Notes: a model not told the origin generated them from the sequence alone. A stretch of 36,059 nucleotides of DNA from Clostridia bacterium (GCA_022798895.1 JAAWNJ010000012.1:1-36059); one strand, 5' to 3'; shown: positions 23,701 through 32,726, numbered from the stretch's first letter. Numbers and translations: made by a program.

Positions 23701-25935
23701 AATGCTAGATTAGTAGTTACAGCACCAGAAGGAACTATACACACAGAGATAAAAGAAGGAAGCATTAATTATGAAGAAAGTGAAGATGCTGAGAAAATAA
23801 TTGTATTGGGGGATATTTCTCAAGGGGAAACAACTACAGTAAATTATGAACTAAAAATTAAAAAAGGAAAGAAAATCGTAGAGTCAACTGATGCAGATGG
23901 TAATGTACATAGATTTGAACTTTCAGAATATCCAGGAGATAAAGATATTTCAATAACAGCAAAAATAGTAGCAGATAATTTATCTAATGGAATAACATCT
24001 AATAATTGCACAGTAAGAGTATTAGAAGGTGATTTATCCATTATTACTACTCCAAGATCTGTTGATACTAGAGTAATTAAAATGGGAGATACCGTTAAAT
24101 ACAAGATAGCGGTAGAGAATAATTCTAATAATAAGAATTTAGATAATGTTAAAGTAAATATTAAATTTCCTAAAGGATTTACAATTACAGACTGTTATTA
24201 TGATAAAACGGCTCTATTTTTAGAAAAGAAGAGGGATAACATTACGAAAAATGCTAATAATGCAACTGTTTCCTTAGCGTACTTACACAATGCAAATAAT
24301 TTAGAAGAGGAACATAATGACATACAGGAAAGAATGTATATATTAGTGGAAGCAAAAATGGAAGAACTTTCAGAAGAACATGACATAATTGTAAATGGAG
24401 TAGCAGATGGAATTGAAACGCACTATTCTAATATTAGAACAATAACAACAGGAGCTATTAATCTAAAATTCGAACAAAAAGAATTAAATAATCAATACAT
24501 AAAAGAAGGTAGTAATTATACTTATCAATTTGTACTTGAAAATATAGGAGAAATAGTATCACGTTCAAATAAAATGGAAATGCCAATTCCAGAAGGATTA
24601 AGCTTACAAAAAGCAGAATACATTGAAAAAGGAAAAACAAAAACGAAAAGTGTTACTAAAGATGGAAAGGTAATCATTGATATATTGGAATTAAATCCAG
24701 AAGAAAAGGTAGAAATATTTATCACAGTAAAGGCTAATTTACTTCCAGATAAAAATGATAAAGAAATTATCACAATGGCGACACTGACAGCAGAAGGAAT
24801 TAACCCAATAGAATCGAACAAAGTAAAAGCTATTATTGAATATGATGAAGAAGCACATAAAGAAGAACAAGGTGGAACAAATGAACCATCAAATCCAACA
24901 GGAAGATACAAAATTACAGGAACTGCATGGATAGATGCAAATAGAGATGGTAAAAGAGATGATACAGAAGAAGTATTATCGAATGTACAAGTCGTTCTAT
25001 TATATAAATCTAACAGCCAAATTGTAAAAGACGAAATAACAGGAGCAGAAAAGATTACAACAACAAATAGTAGTGGAAAATATGAATTTTCTAACTTAAA
25101 ACCAGATGAATATTTAGTATTATTCTTATATGATGCAGGAAAATATAGTATTACAGATTACAAAAAAGAGGGAGTAGCAGAAAGCGTTAATTCAGATGCA
25201 ACTAGTATGAAAATTGTATTAAATGGAGAACAAAGACAAGCTGGTGTAAGTAATACCATTAAAATTACAAATAATAATGTTAGAGATATTGATATTGGAC
25301 TATTTGTAGCAGAAAAATTTGATTTAAGATTAGACAAATATATTAGTAAAGTAACTACAACAACACCAAGCAATGGAACTAAAACATATAATTATAATAA
25401 TTCAAAAATAACAAAACGTGAAATTGCAGGTAAAGATGTAGGAAATAGTAGTTTAGTAGTAGAATACAAAATTGTTGCAACAAATGAAGGACAAGTAGAA
25501 GGATATGTTAAGAAAATTATTGATTACTTACCAGATGGTGCAAAATTTAGCAGTGAATTAAATAAAGATTGGTATATAGCAGATAATAATGGAGCAGTGT
25601 ATAATACCGCTTTAGAGAATGAAAAACTTGCCCCAGGAGAAAGTAAAGAAGTAAGACTAGTATTAAGCTTTACAATTAATAACAAAAGTATTGGAAAAAT
25701 GATTAATAACAATGCAGAGATCTATGAAAGCTATAATGAGTTAGGTTTAGAAGACATTGATTCAATTGCAGCCAATAGACTAGAATCAGAAGATGATATG
25801 TCAAGTGCAGATATTATAGTTTCAGTAGCAACTGGTAGAATTATTATTTATACAACTTTTGCATTAGCAGTAATAGCATTACTAGGTTTCGGAGTTTTCG
25901 AAATAAAAAAGCATGTTCTAAATAGAAAAGATTAA
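20800..25935 (+). CDS. Giant surface protein with DUF11-like and SdrD_B-like domains, 1711 aa
   Basis: 1711 aa. A signal peptide (KLKQKLMAAILTVMMLTSYV...AVIAA) leads into a long, beta-rich, Asn/Lys/Glu-rich extracellular region. Around residues 930-1040 is a DUF11-type repeat (VREGQIIRMTATVKNIGGL). About 1367-1500 is an SdrD_B/Cna-B-like module with a DxNxDGxxDxxE calcium-type loop (WIDANRDGKRDDTEE) and SGKYEFSNLKPDEY. A second DUF11-like part follows, then a C-terminal membrane helix (IIIYTTFALAVIALLGFGVF) and basic tail. No LPxTG motif precedes the helix, so it is probably membrane-anchored rather than sortase-linked. It is the first gene of a two-gene operon with the 1781-aa protein 18 nt downstream. 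Likely an adhesin or cell-surface layer component; the ligand is unknown. Confidence 0.88.
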   Translation: MKLKQKLMAAILTVMMLTSYVAILTDAVIAAGINLAQQNSKTNHTNVEFNSYFEEEAHSKTFEMEEAKLYLKFKVSNTGYLKNGVVQFLNANFEVNSNSLKHDKVQSSSKDTIYFKQINNGEEVIVEVPITMLKEEKVDNDFFNKMVTTRFTATYMDENGKEKNIEKEISNELSWTGNAEVELAGEVTKYLPYQVENEKGVMVQAKVRSGLKENNLPVNQTKLEVSLPEITIAEDKNIKPERITVIANSTAGTNGKGSYEFNEGNYQYNEETGKIEITVENKEEDGKIAWNKKAVDEYIVNFIFTGEEVYNYVYNQLENAQAITGQIEVKAEIEPYHNEKTVLTQSGKIVYNIEKAKGELIDSTISTISKMSKGYIYANYAKTEKEEKKDTSYTVNYTAQVQDKTLTNGIEFQIATEKYIDQNENEYSSRLNQKDGVYSKTIIISEAMFTKMLGEEGKIEILNKAGEQLAEVTKAIEKDSNGNYVIDITEAKTNEIIIKTSKPVTEGNIEIAVEKAIVANQEYSKEEMQAFQKMILGLTTKSDNTVIEKQTQMNLIEPVSKAEISIGTQRLSTIVENKDVEFRVVLDTSSNENALYKNPTFQIILPENIETLNIKSSDILLDDELKIKETKVVEQNGRKVILITLTGTQTKYMDNDTSNKEEQSNVISKGANIVIKADITFKKLTPSANSNIYLYYTNENTTLFEKYYQKSKTRSMTTDVMPTGMATTEVEIVSPNGVIAENHMSGFKANGNISNSSGERQTQNIDAHGEAKEVTIGGTIVNNYENSIENVVILGRIPFSGNKAIDATQELGSNFTMAIKDKLTTSGIDNSKVRVYYSTNGEANKNLMDTNNNWVEEPTNLAEIKSYLIMISGELARGTQFSFDYKVQLPANLKYNQEAYSNYKVYYDNKMADATLGETKVAGIIGLTTGQGPELQVNVTSNSNTVREGQIIRMTATVKNIGGLTAKNARLVVTAPEGTIHTEIKEGSINYEESEDAEKIIVLGDISQGETTTVNYELKIKKGKKIVESTDADGNVHRFELSEYPGDKDISITAKIVADNLSNGITSNNCTVRVLEGDLSIITTPRSVDTRVIKMGDTVKYKIAVENNSNNKNLDNVKVNIKFPKGFTITDCYYDKTALFLEKKRDNITKNANNATVSLAYLHNANNLEEEHNDIQERMYILVEAKMEELSEEHDIIVNGVADGIETHYSNIRTITTGAINLKFEQKELNNQYIKEGSNYTYQFVLENIGEIVSRSNKMEMPIPEGLSLQKAEYIEKGKTKTKSVTKDGKVIIDILELNPEEKVEIFITVKANLLPDKNDKEIITMATLTAEGINPIESNKVKAIIEYDEEAHKEEQGGTNEPSNPTGRYKITGTAWIDANRDGKRDDTEEVLSNVQVVLLYKSNSQIVKDEITGAEKITTTNSSGKYEFSNLKPDEYLVLFLYDAGKYSITDYKKEGVAESVNSDATSMKIVLNGEQRQAGVSNTIKITNNNVRDIDIGLFVAEKFDLRLDKYISKVTTTTPSNGTKTYNYNNSKITKREIAGKDVGNSSLVVEYKIVATNEGQVEGYVKKIIDYLPDGAKFSSELNKDWYIADNNGAVYNTALENEKLAPGESKEVRLVLSFTINNKSIGKMINNNAEIYESYNELGLEDIDSIAANRLESEDDMSSADIIVSVATGRIIIYTTFALAVIALLGFGVFEIKKHVLNRKD

Positions 25936-25953
25936 AGGAAGGGAGGAAAGGAT

Positions 25954-28900
25954 ATGATAAAGGAAAAACGAAAAAGTTATTTATTAGGAATTATCATTTT
26001 GGCTATATTAGCAGTAATAGCCATAGTACCGAATATGATTCTTTCTCTCACTAATGAAATGACGAAGGTTTCAGCAAAAAAGTTAGCAGCAGATAGAAAA
26101 TATGAAATAGAAGAGATTGCAAATAATACTTATACAGAAGCAGATGGGACTCCTTATCTAGAAATTAAGCAGTTTGCTTTTGAACATGGGGAATATGGTA
26201 TAGCACATTATCCAGGAAAGGTATTATATTGTATTCAACACGGTGTTGAATTTAAAGGTAGAGATAAAAAGATAACGCTTGAACAAGTAGCTCCCTATGG
26301 AGATATATATAATCCAGGTAGCTGGATACAACAAAGAATACATATATGTACAAGAGGTCCTCATGGTCCTTTGACTTATAATGGTAAAAGGACATATCCA
26401 GTGTTATGGTGTGTTAACCATCATTATAATGTAGTAACAAGTGACAATTATATACCAGATGCAGGATATATTATCACTTATCCTAGTACAAGTGATGTTA
26501 CACAAGAAAAGCAATATGCCTTATATAATACAGATATAAATACAGGCAAAGAGGAAGCCCCAAATGCAATATATTATGAGGCTGTAGCCTATAGAGAATT
26601 TCATGATCAAACAACAGATTATGGAACAAATGTAGATGAGTCAGATATTAAAATAGAAGATAAAACAGAGTTAAATGAAATAGTAATTAAGGCAGATAAC
26701 AATGAGAAGAGCTTAATAGTAGGACCATTTTCAATTGATTATATTTATGGCTATTATGAAGATAAAAACATTGCCTTTGGAGGAATTTCAGATATGTACC
26801 TTGTTGGATATAACTCACAAGGTGGCATTGTAAAACCAAAGATAGAAATAAAAAAATATATTGATCCAAAAGGAAAAGGATATGAATTAGAATATTTTGA
26901 GCCAAATGAAGAGGATGGATCTTATGTAGATAGAACAAAACAAGTTTATCCAAAAGGAAGATCAGCAGGTGAGGACTTTTTCGAAGTAAAAATAGATAAC
27001 CCAAATGCTGGTTTACCATCAGATGCAGATGAAAGTTCATATGTAGCATATTGTAAGTTGAAAATTGAATTTCAATGGATGACAGTAACTTCAGCAGCTC
27101 TTTGCGAAAAAGAAGCAATCGTATATAGAGTTGAGTGGAAAGTAGAGCCAGTTGATACACATGAACACTGTTATGAAACTTCAGATGGAGAAGAAGTTTG
27201 CTGGACATGTAGTCACTGTAAAGAGTCTTCTACAGTCTTTGAAGACGAGGTTCAAGATCACATAGAGGTGTTAGAAGGTCAAAGAAAATTATTCAAAGCA
27301 ACACTAACAATACCAGATGATGATATTCCAATAGAAGACATAGAAGATATACTAATACCACTTACAATGGACTTAGGTGGAAAAGTTTGGGAAGACATGC
27401 CAGATGGAAAAGAAAGTTTAACAGATGGAAAATATACACAAAATGACAGAGTAATGCCAAATGTAAAAGTTACATTATATGCAGAAGATGGAAAAATAGC
27501 AACACTATTATCTAATTCAAAAAAACCAGGCATTTCAGACCAAGACGTAATGAGTAGAGTAAATCCAACTTATACAGATGAAAAAGGAGATTATTTATTC
27601 AAAGGATTAGACCCATTAAAGAAGTACTATGTACAATTTGAATATAATGGACAAGTATACTTGCCAACAGACTACGAGAAAAATGATGGAGCATATAATC
27701 GAGTTGATTGGTTCTGGACTTCAAAGGGAACAGAAAAAGACAGTGATAGAGATAATTATGACAAAACTTACTCAGAAATAGGATCAAGTCCAGCAAACTA
27801 TCTAGTGCCAAGCGGATCGATGAAGATTGCACCATTAACCAATGGTTATAACGAATCCTTCTCACAATATGATTTAATGGGCTTCAAGATGACAGAAGAC
27901 GGAGACTATGCTCAAGAAACCAGATTAATAGATAGCTTCTACAAAATTGAAGGAGGCAACATTGTAGAGACAAATGAAAATCAAGAAGGAGAAATCTCAA
28001 AAGCAATTAAAGACTTCATAAAGCAGTATAAAAGATCACCAAAAGAAGGCGATATGTTAAATATTTATAAAAAAATCGCTGGTGGTGATGAGGAACTACT
28101 AAGAAAGATGCAGTTTATTGAGGACATCAAAATAAAGTCTTATACAAAGGCAATGAATACTACAAAATATGATTTATATCCAATCTATGATCCTGGTACA
28201 TTTATTATCAACAAAACAAGGAATATGAAATATACAAATGCTGAAGAAGCTAGAAGTTTAAGTTATGATCTGAAAGTAAAAGTAATAGATGGTGTTACTT
28301 ATAAACCAATTTACCCAGGACAATTCTATATTAACCAAGGTTTATGGAGAAGACAAGAAGTAGATTTAGCTTTAAGAAAAGATGTGCTTTATGCAGCAAC
28401 TAGAATTAACGGAAAAACAGAAGTATATGAATACAATAAGAGAGATTTACTTACACCTGAACAAAAAGAAGAATTAAGACAGCTAAGATTAAAATATGAG
28501 CAAAATGGAAGAAGACCAGACGATTATCAGAAATACTTAGACAAAAAAGCAGAATTTGAAAAGGCAAACTTAGAGGGGCAACATGGTGGATATTGGCAAA
28601 TTCAACTAAGAATGAGAGACTACAATAATTACTATACAGGTATTCATACAAGAGAACTTTATGAAGCAGATTATAATTATAGGCAAAATAGTACTAATAA
28701 ATCAGGAAAAGATTTAGAGCTATATGTAACTTATAAAATTACAGTAAGAAATGTTTCACAAAGTATACTAGGTGAAATAACAGAAATTGTAGATTACTAT
28801 GATAGAGACTATATTTACAGAGACGATTTATCTTGGGTAATGTATAAAAATCGTAGTGATAGTAATGATTTAAATGAAATCAACTTTACAGAAGCAGAAT

Positions 28901-31299
28901 ATTATGACACTATTCATGAAGGAGCATTACGAGGAAGCATTAGCAATAATAACAAAGGAACAGATAGTGCTACAAACGGAAGATATGAAAAGGATAGAAG
29001 TTCAAAATGTAGAAGTGATATGACATCAGACTACGATGCTATTTATATTAAAGGACTAGAAAATAAAAAGCTAGCTAGTGGAGAAGAAGCATACATTTAC
29101 TTAACATTCCAAGTAAAATCAGATGATAAGGGACCAGTTATTGTAGATGATGATAAGAGCCTAAAAGAAAACTATGTAGAAATCAATGGTTACAAAACTT
29201 ACTACAAAGATGGAACAAGCTTACCAAATGGTGTAACCAAAGGAAGCGGAGATGTAGCAGGATTAATCGATATCAACTCAACACCAGGTAACTTATGTAA
29301 GAAGGACTTAGAAGGAGATAAATACGAGAAGAACTTTGAAAATGATACAGATCGTGCAAAAAGTGTTAAAGTAATTGTAGAGGAAGATTTCATCAGAAGC
29401 ATTAATGGTACCGTATGGGAAGACGAAAGAACAGAAAATGTATCTAACTCTATGATAGGAGACGGTATCAGAAAAGATGGAGAGTTAGGAGTTAATGGAG
29501 TAACAGTAGAACTAGTAGAAAAACTAGAAAATGGTAAAGAATTCTTGTGGCAAACTACTCAATCTGGTTCAGGTAAAGGCAGAAGAGTAAACTTGAAAAC
29601 AGGACAGCCAGAAGACTATACTTATAAAGTTAAAAATAGAGGCTATTATGAATTTTCAGAATCCATTACAGGTAACTATATCATTAGATTCCATTATGGA
29701 GACAAAACATTAACAGTACAAACTGACAGCAATGGAGGAAGTAACGCTACATCCTATAACGGTCAAGACTTTAAATCAACTCTATATCAAACAGATATCA
29801 AACAAGATGGAAAGACAGACAGATTAGGAAATTACTTTGGTTATACTGATACAGAAAAACAAAACGAAACTGGAACAGGACCTTATGGAACCATTGGAGC
29901 TTATGGATACGACATTCATGCAGCAGACAGCCTCGGTAAAAATGTATCAGATGCAAAAGATATTTGGTCATATAGACAAAAAACTATTGAATATAGTAAC
30001 AACAAAGTAACAAACCATATAGCAGAAGTACTAGCAGCACCATATACAGAGAATGCGAAAAAAGCAGATATGATACAAGAATTAATCGACAGGACGCAAA
30101 TGGTAGCAGAAACAGGTGTCATTGTATTAGAAGGTGAGTATAACAGAACTGGTACAGATGGATATTATAAAGAAAATGGAAATGGTAATACAGTTAGTAA
30201 CGGAAGCTCAGGATATTTACATGGTAATGACGTAAATGGAAATTACACATTAAATAATGTAGACTTTGGATTAGCTGAAAGACCAAAAGCACAATTAGAA
30301 TTGGGCAAAAAGATAACCAATGTCCAAATCAAATTAGCTAATGGAAACATTCTATTTGATGCGAATAAAGGAATGACAGACTTAATGTGGACACCAGGAA
30401 CACCATATGAACTAAACGACGTAGGTATTATAGATAGTAATAAGGACAATAAATACCAACAATTCTATAGCTTAAATAACCATCGTTATACTTACAGAAC
30501 ACAACAAGGTACTAAAGCATACAGTGTTAATGGACTAGTTGCAAGTAAATATAAAAACAATGGAAACAATGGATCAATTGTAGCAACGATGGACGAAGAG
30601 TTAATGCAAGGTGCGAATATCACAATTAGTTACCTATTAACAGTTACTAACGTAGGTGAAACAGATTATGAAGGAGAAGAGTTCTACTACTTAGGAGAAG
30701 GAGCAAACACAGTGGTTACAACGAGAGCTGATGTAGTAACCGATTATGTAGCAAACAACCTAAACTTTAATGAAAATACTAAAAACAATAATGAAGATAG
30801 TACTACAAATAAAGAAAATGGTTGGAAGATAACAAATAATGTATTAACTACATTAGGGCTTAACAACAATTTAGCAACTAAAGTATCACAATATAATAAT
30901 GTTATTAACACCGAAAATCTACATGATGAACTAATACCAGTAGACTCAAAGAGCAAGCAGCATGCAAATAGCTCAACCGTAGGATTAGTATTAACACAAT
31001 TAATCAATCCAGAGAACAGCACAGATGATAAAACATATGACAATGTTGCAGAAATCACTACTATTTCAAATACAGTAGGTAGAAGAATGGCATACTCAAT
31101 TCAAGGTAACCAAGACCCAACTGCAGATGCAAGTGAAGAAGGAAAATTTGAAGTAGACGCAGTGAAATCAGAAAGAGTAACCATTTTACCACCATTTGGT
31201 ATTGGAAATACAGTAGTATATATCGCAATAGCAGTAAGTGTTTTAGTTATCTTAGCAGGAGGAATTATTCTCATCAAGAGAAAGGTACTAAATAAATAG
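25954..31299 (+). CDS. Giant surface protein with possible thioester domain and SdrD_B-like modules, 1781 aa
   Basis: 1781 aa. An N-terminal membrane or signal segment (LLGIIILAILAVIAIVPNMIL). Residues ~90-210 contain VLYCIQHG (Cys93) and later EKQYALYN (Gln187), reminiscent of the Cys and Gln that form the internal thioester in Gram-positive TED adhesins. Two SdrD_B/Cna-B-like modules start near residues 473 (LGGKVWEDMPDGKESL) and 1148 (INGTVWEDERTENV). A Cys/His cluster (HCYETSDGEEVCWTCSHC) at ~405-420 could bind metal or form disulfides. The C-terminus is a membrane helix plus KRKVLNK, almost the same as the end of the upstream protein (KKHVLNRKD), and again without LPxTG. SD GGGAGG. Co-transcribed with the 1711-aa protein and followed by a strong terminator; the two may act as a pair. 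Confidence 0.87.
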   Translation: MIKEKRKSYLLGIIILAILAVIAIVPNMILSLTNEMTKVSAKKLAADRKYEIEEIANNTYTEADGTPYLEIKQFAFEHGEYGIAHYPGKVLYCIQHGVEFKGRDKKITLEQVAPYGDIYNPGSWIQQRIHICTRGPHGPLTYNGKRTYPVLWCVNHHYNVVTSDNYIPDAGYIITYPSTSDVTQEKQYALYNTDINTGKEEAPNAIYYEAVAYREFHDQTTDYGTNVDESDIKIEDKTELNEIVIKADNNEKSLIVGPFSIDYIYGYYEDKNIAFGGISDMYLVGYNSQGGIVKPKIEIKKYIDPKGKGYELEYFEPNEEDGSYVDRTKQVYPKGRSAGEDFFEVKIDNPNAGLPSDADESSYVAYCKLKIEFQWMTVTSAALCEKEAIVYRVEWKVEPVDTHEHCYETSDGEEVCWTCSHCKESSTVFEDEVQDHIEVLEGQRKLFKATLTIPDDDIPIEDIEDILIPLTMDLGGKVWEDMPDGKESLTDGKYTQNDRVMPNVKVTLYAEDGKIATLLSNSKKPGISDQDVMSRVNPTYTDEKGDYLFKGLDPLKKYYVQFEYNGQVYLPTDYEKNDGAYNRVDWFWTSKGTEKDSDRDNYDKTYSEIGSSPANYLVPSGSMKIAPLTNGYNESFSQYDLMGFKMTEDGDYAQETRLIDSFYKIEGGNIVETNENQEGEISKAIKDFIKQYKRSPKEGDMLNIYKKIAGGDEELLRKMQFIEDIKIKSYTKAMNTTKYDLYPIYDPGTFIINKTRNMKYTNAEEARSLSYDLKVKVIDGVTYKPIYPGQFYINQGLWRRQEVDLALRKDVLYAATRINGKTEVYEYNKRDLLTPEQKEELRQLRLKYEQNGRRPDDYQKYLDKKAEFEKANLEGQHGGYWQIQLRMRDYNNYYTGIHTRELYEADYNYRQNSTNKSGKDLELYVTYKITVRNVSQSILGEITEIVDYYDRDYIYRDDLSWVMYKNRSDSNDLNEINFTEAEYYDTIHEGALRGSISNNNKGTDSATNGRYEKDRSSKCRSDMTSDYDAIYIKGLENKKLASGEEAYIYLTFQVKSDDKGPVIVDDDKSLKENYVEINGYKTYYKDGTSLPNGVTKGSGDVAGLIDINSTPGNLCKKDLEGDKYEKNFENDTDRAKSVKVIVEEDFIRSINGTVWEDERTENVSNSMIGDGIRKDGELGVNGVTVELVEKLENGKEFLWQTTQSGSGKGRRVNLKTGQPEDYTYKVKNRGYYEFSESITGNYIIRFHYGDKTLTVQTDSNGGSNATSYNGQDFKSTLYQTDIKQDGKTDRLGNYFGYTDTEKQNETGTGPYGTIGAYGYDIHAADSLGKNVSDAKDIWSYRQKTIEYSNNKVTNHIAEVLAAPYTENAKKADMIQELIDRTQMVAETGVIVLEGEYNRTGTDGYYKENGNGNTVSNGSSGYLHGNDVNGNYTLNNVDFGLAERPKAQLELGKKITNVQIKLANGNILFDANKGMTDLMWTPGTPYELNDVGIIDSNKDNKYQQFYSLNNHRYTYRTQQGTKAYSVNGLVASKYKNNGNNGSIVATMDEELMQGANITISYLLTVTNVGETDYEGEEFYYLGEGANTVVTTRADVVTDYVANNLNFNENTKNNNEDSTTNKENGWKITNNVLTTLGLNNNLATKVSQYNNVINTENLHDELIPVDSKSKQHANSSTVGLVLTQLINPENSTDDKTYDNVAEITTISNTVGRRMAYSIQGNQDPTADASEEGKFEVDAVKSERVTILPPFGIGNTVVYIAIAVSVLVILAGGIILIKRKVLNK

Positions 31300-31341
31300 T
31301 CAATAGAAGATTGACAAAATTCTCATTCCGAAAATATAAAT

Positions 31342-31382
31342 AAAAAACTCGAGTAAGGCATTAAGCCAAGCTCGAGTTTTTC
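31342..31382 (+). terminator. Terminator of the surface-protein operon
   Basis: AAAAACTCGAG/CTCGAGTTTTT stem with an inner GGC-ATTAA-GCC pair; the T-rich end continues as TTTTTCTTT. Confidence 0.9.
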
Positions 31383-31411
31383 TTTACTAATTATGTAGTA
31401 AAGAACATAAA

Positions 31412-31428
31412 TGTCGAATAATGTCGCA
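31412..31428. promoter_or_regulatory. Tandem Spo0A-box-like sites
   Basis: TGTCGAA (31412) and TGTCGCA (31422) start exactly 10 bp apart, on the same side of the helix, in the 251-nt gap before the Rpn gene. The first is a perfect 0A-box core. They lie about 80-90 nt upstream of the likely -35. Confidence 0.35.
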
Positions 31429-31498
31429 CGAATTTTCTTGCAATATGGTGAAAAAACACTTAAAAATTTCCCCATAAAAATAAACAGAAAATGATTTT

Positions 31499-31527
31499 TT
31501 GTAATGACTTTTGCCTATCAATATAAA
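31499..31527 (+). promoter_or_regulatory. Promoter of the Rpn-family gene
   Basis: TTGTAA (31499-31504), 17 nt, TATAAA (31522-31527). This leaves a short leader containing the SD TTGGAGG. The alternative TTGCCT-17-TATTAT would start transcription downstream of the SD and is less likely. Confidence 0.5.
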
Positions 31528-31550
31528 ATTTTATATTATTTGGAGGAATT

Positions 31551-32525
31551 ATGGGAAAAGAGAATTATGAAGAAAAGGCAATATTACAGCCAAAAAATGA
31601 TGTGGTATTTCAAACACTGTTTGGAAGAGGAAAAGAAAATATTACAAAGGCAATGTTAGAGGACATTTTAAAAATTAAGATACACAAATTGGATTTAGAT
31701 AAAGGTAAGGATTTAGTAAATGACAACAAAAATGACAAAAATGGAAGAGTAGATTTAAGAGCTATTATTAATGACAATATAGAATGTGATATAGAAATAC
31801 AATTATCTACTCACGAAAAAATGGTAGAACGTTTTTTATACTACTGGGCAAAAATGTATACTGCTAATTTACTAATTGGAAGCAAGTATAATAAACTGAG
31901 GAAAACAATTAGTATTATTATAATAGATGATGAAATAAAACAATTTAAAGGAATACACAAAGCACATACAAGATGGCAACTTCGAGATGAAGAATACAAA
32001 AATATAATCTTGACAAATTTTTGCGAAATAAGTATAATTGAACTACCAAAGGCAATAAAAGAATATCAAAAGAATAAACAAAATGAAATGCTACAATGGA
32101 TGATGTTTTTGGATAACCCAGAAAATAAGGAGGTAGCTGAAATTATGGAAGAAAATGAAGATATTAAAGAAGCAAAAAAGGAACTAGATAAAATCAGTCA
32201 GGATGATTTACTAAGGAGAATGGCATTAAAGGCAGATTTAGCACAAAGAGATCATGAACAGTGTATGTATGAAGCAGAAAGAGATGGGAGAGAATTAGGT
32301 TTAAAACTGGGAATGCAAGAAGGATTAGAACAAGGAATAAAAGAAGGAATGCAAGAAGGAATGCAAGAAGGAATAAGAGAAGGGATGAAAGAGGGAATAA
32401 AAGAAGGAGAGAAAAAGGCTAAAATAGAAACCGCAAAGAAGATGTTAAAAAAAGGAATAGATATAGATATAATTATAGAAATTACTGAAATGAATAAAGA
32501 GGAAATTATGAAATTAAATTCATAA
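31551..32525 (+). CDS. Rpn-family PD-(D/E)XK nuclease / transposase-like protein
   Basis: 324 aa. The N-terminal ~200 residues match the PDDEXK_2/Rpn family: LQPKNDVVFQTLFG at the start, and the nuclease core GRVDLRA...IECDIEIQLS (D-x-E-x-Q), followed by ERFLYYWAKMYTANL. Rpn proteins are often annotated as transposases, but the E. coli members are DNA endonucleases that promote RecA-independent recombination; they often act in mobile-DNA or phage-defence contexts. The C-terminal part is a helical tail of ~4-residue repeats (EGMQEGMQEGIREGMKEGIK). It is flanked by terminators, so it is monocistronic. No inverted repeats or target duplication are visible around it, so it is not evidently inside an insertion sequence. 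Confidence 0.88.
   Translation: MGKENYEEKAILQPKNDVVFQTLFGRGKENITKAMLEDILKIKIHKLDLDKGKDLVNDNKNDKNGRVDLRAIINDNIECDIEIQLSTHEKMVERFLYYWAKMYTANLLIGSKYNKLRKTISIIIIDDEIKQFKGIHKAHTRWQLRDEEYKNIILTNFCEISIIELPKAIKEYQKNKQNEMLQWMMFLDNPENKEVAEIMEENEDIKEAKKELDKISQDDLLRRMALKADLAQRDHEQCMYEAERDGRELGLKLGMQEGLEQGIKEGMQEGMQEGIREGMKEGIKEGEKKAKIETAKKMLKKGIDIDIIIEITEMNKEEIMKLNS
32299..32412 (+). repeat. 12-nt tandem repeats in the Rpn gene tail
   Basis: Repeated GGAATGCAAGAA-type units encode the (E/Q)G(M/I)(Q/K)E tail. Two units are identical and the others diverged. The unit length keeps the frame, so copy-number change would only lengthen or shorten the tail. Confidence 0.7.
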
Positions 32526-32528
32526 TAT

Positions 32529-32573
32529 AAAAGATACATTACAAGTAGTGAAAACGAAAGTAATGTATTTTTT
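32529..32573 (+). terminator. Terminator after the Rpn gene
   Basis: AAAGATACATTAC pairs with GTAATGTATTTTTT across a 17-nt loop; T-run present. Confidence 0.8.
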
Positions 32574-32696
32574 GCTAAAACCTTGTAATTTTCGTGTGTT
32601 TACGATAAAATAGATGACATAAAAATAATAGAAAAGAAAAAAGAACACAAAAGATAGCAAAAAAGAGAGAAAACTTTTTTTAATTTGGTACGAAAA

Positions 32697-32726
32697 GCGA
32701 CAAACATTTTAAATAGCTTGTATTAT
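32697..32726 (+). promoter_or_regulatory. Probable spoIIE promoter with 0A-box-like -35
   Basis: GCGACA (32697-32702), 18 nt, TATTAT (32721-32726). AGCGACA (32696-32702) is near the reversed 0A-box core TTCGACA and overlaps the -35, the layout of Spo0A-activated sigma-A promoters such as spoIIE and spoIIG. A start near 32735 lies downstream of the track's ATG 32725, supporting the GTG start at 32800. Confidence 0.4.

Noticed and set aside
26687-27208. 173-codon minus-strand ORF inside the 1781-aa gene
   Set aside because: Shadow of a strongly biased coding sequence; Leu/His-rich translation with no SD.
31511-31539. TTGCCT-17-TATTAT as the Rpn promoter
   Set aside because: Transcription would begin downstream of the Shine-Dalgarno; TTGTAA-17-TATAAA just upstream fits better.
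32302-32412. Tandem 12-nt repeats as a CRISPR or minisatellite array
   Set aside because: No spacers; the repeats are in frame within the Rpn gene and encode its helical tail.
31551-32525. Rpn gene as part of an insertion sequence
   Set aside because: Both sides are ordinary terminators and promoters; no terminal inverted repeats or target duplication seen.
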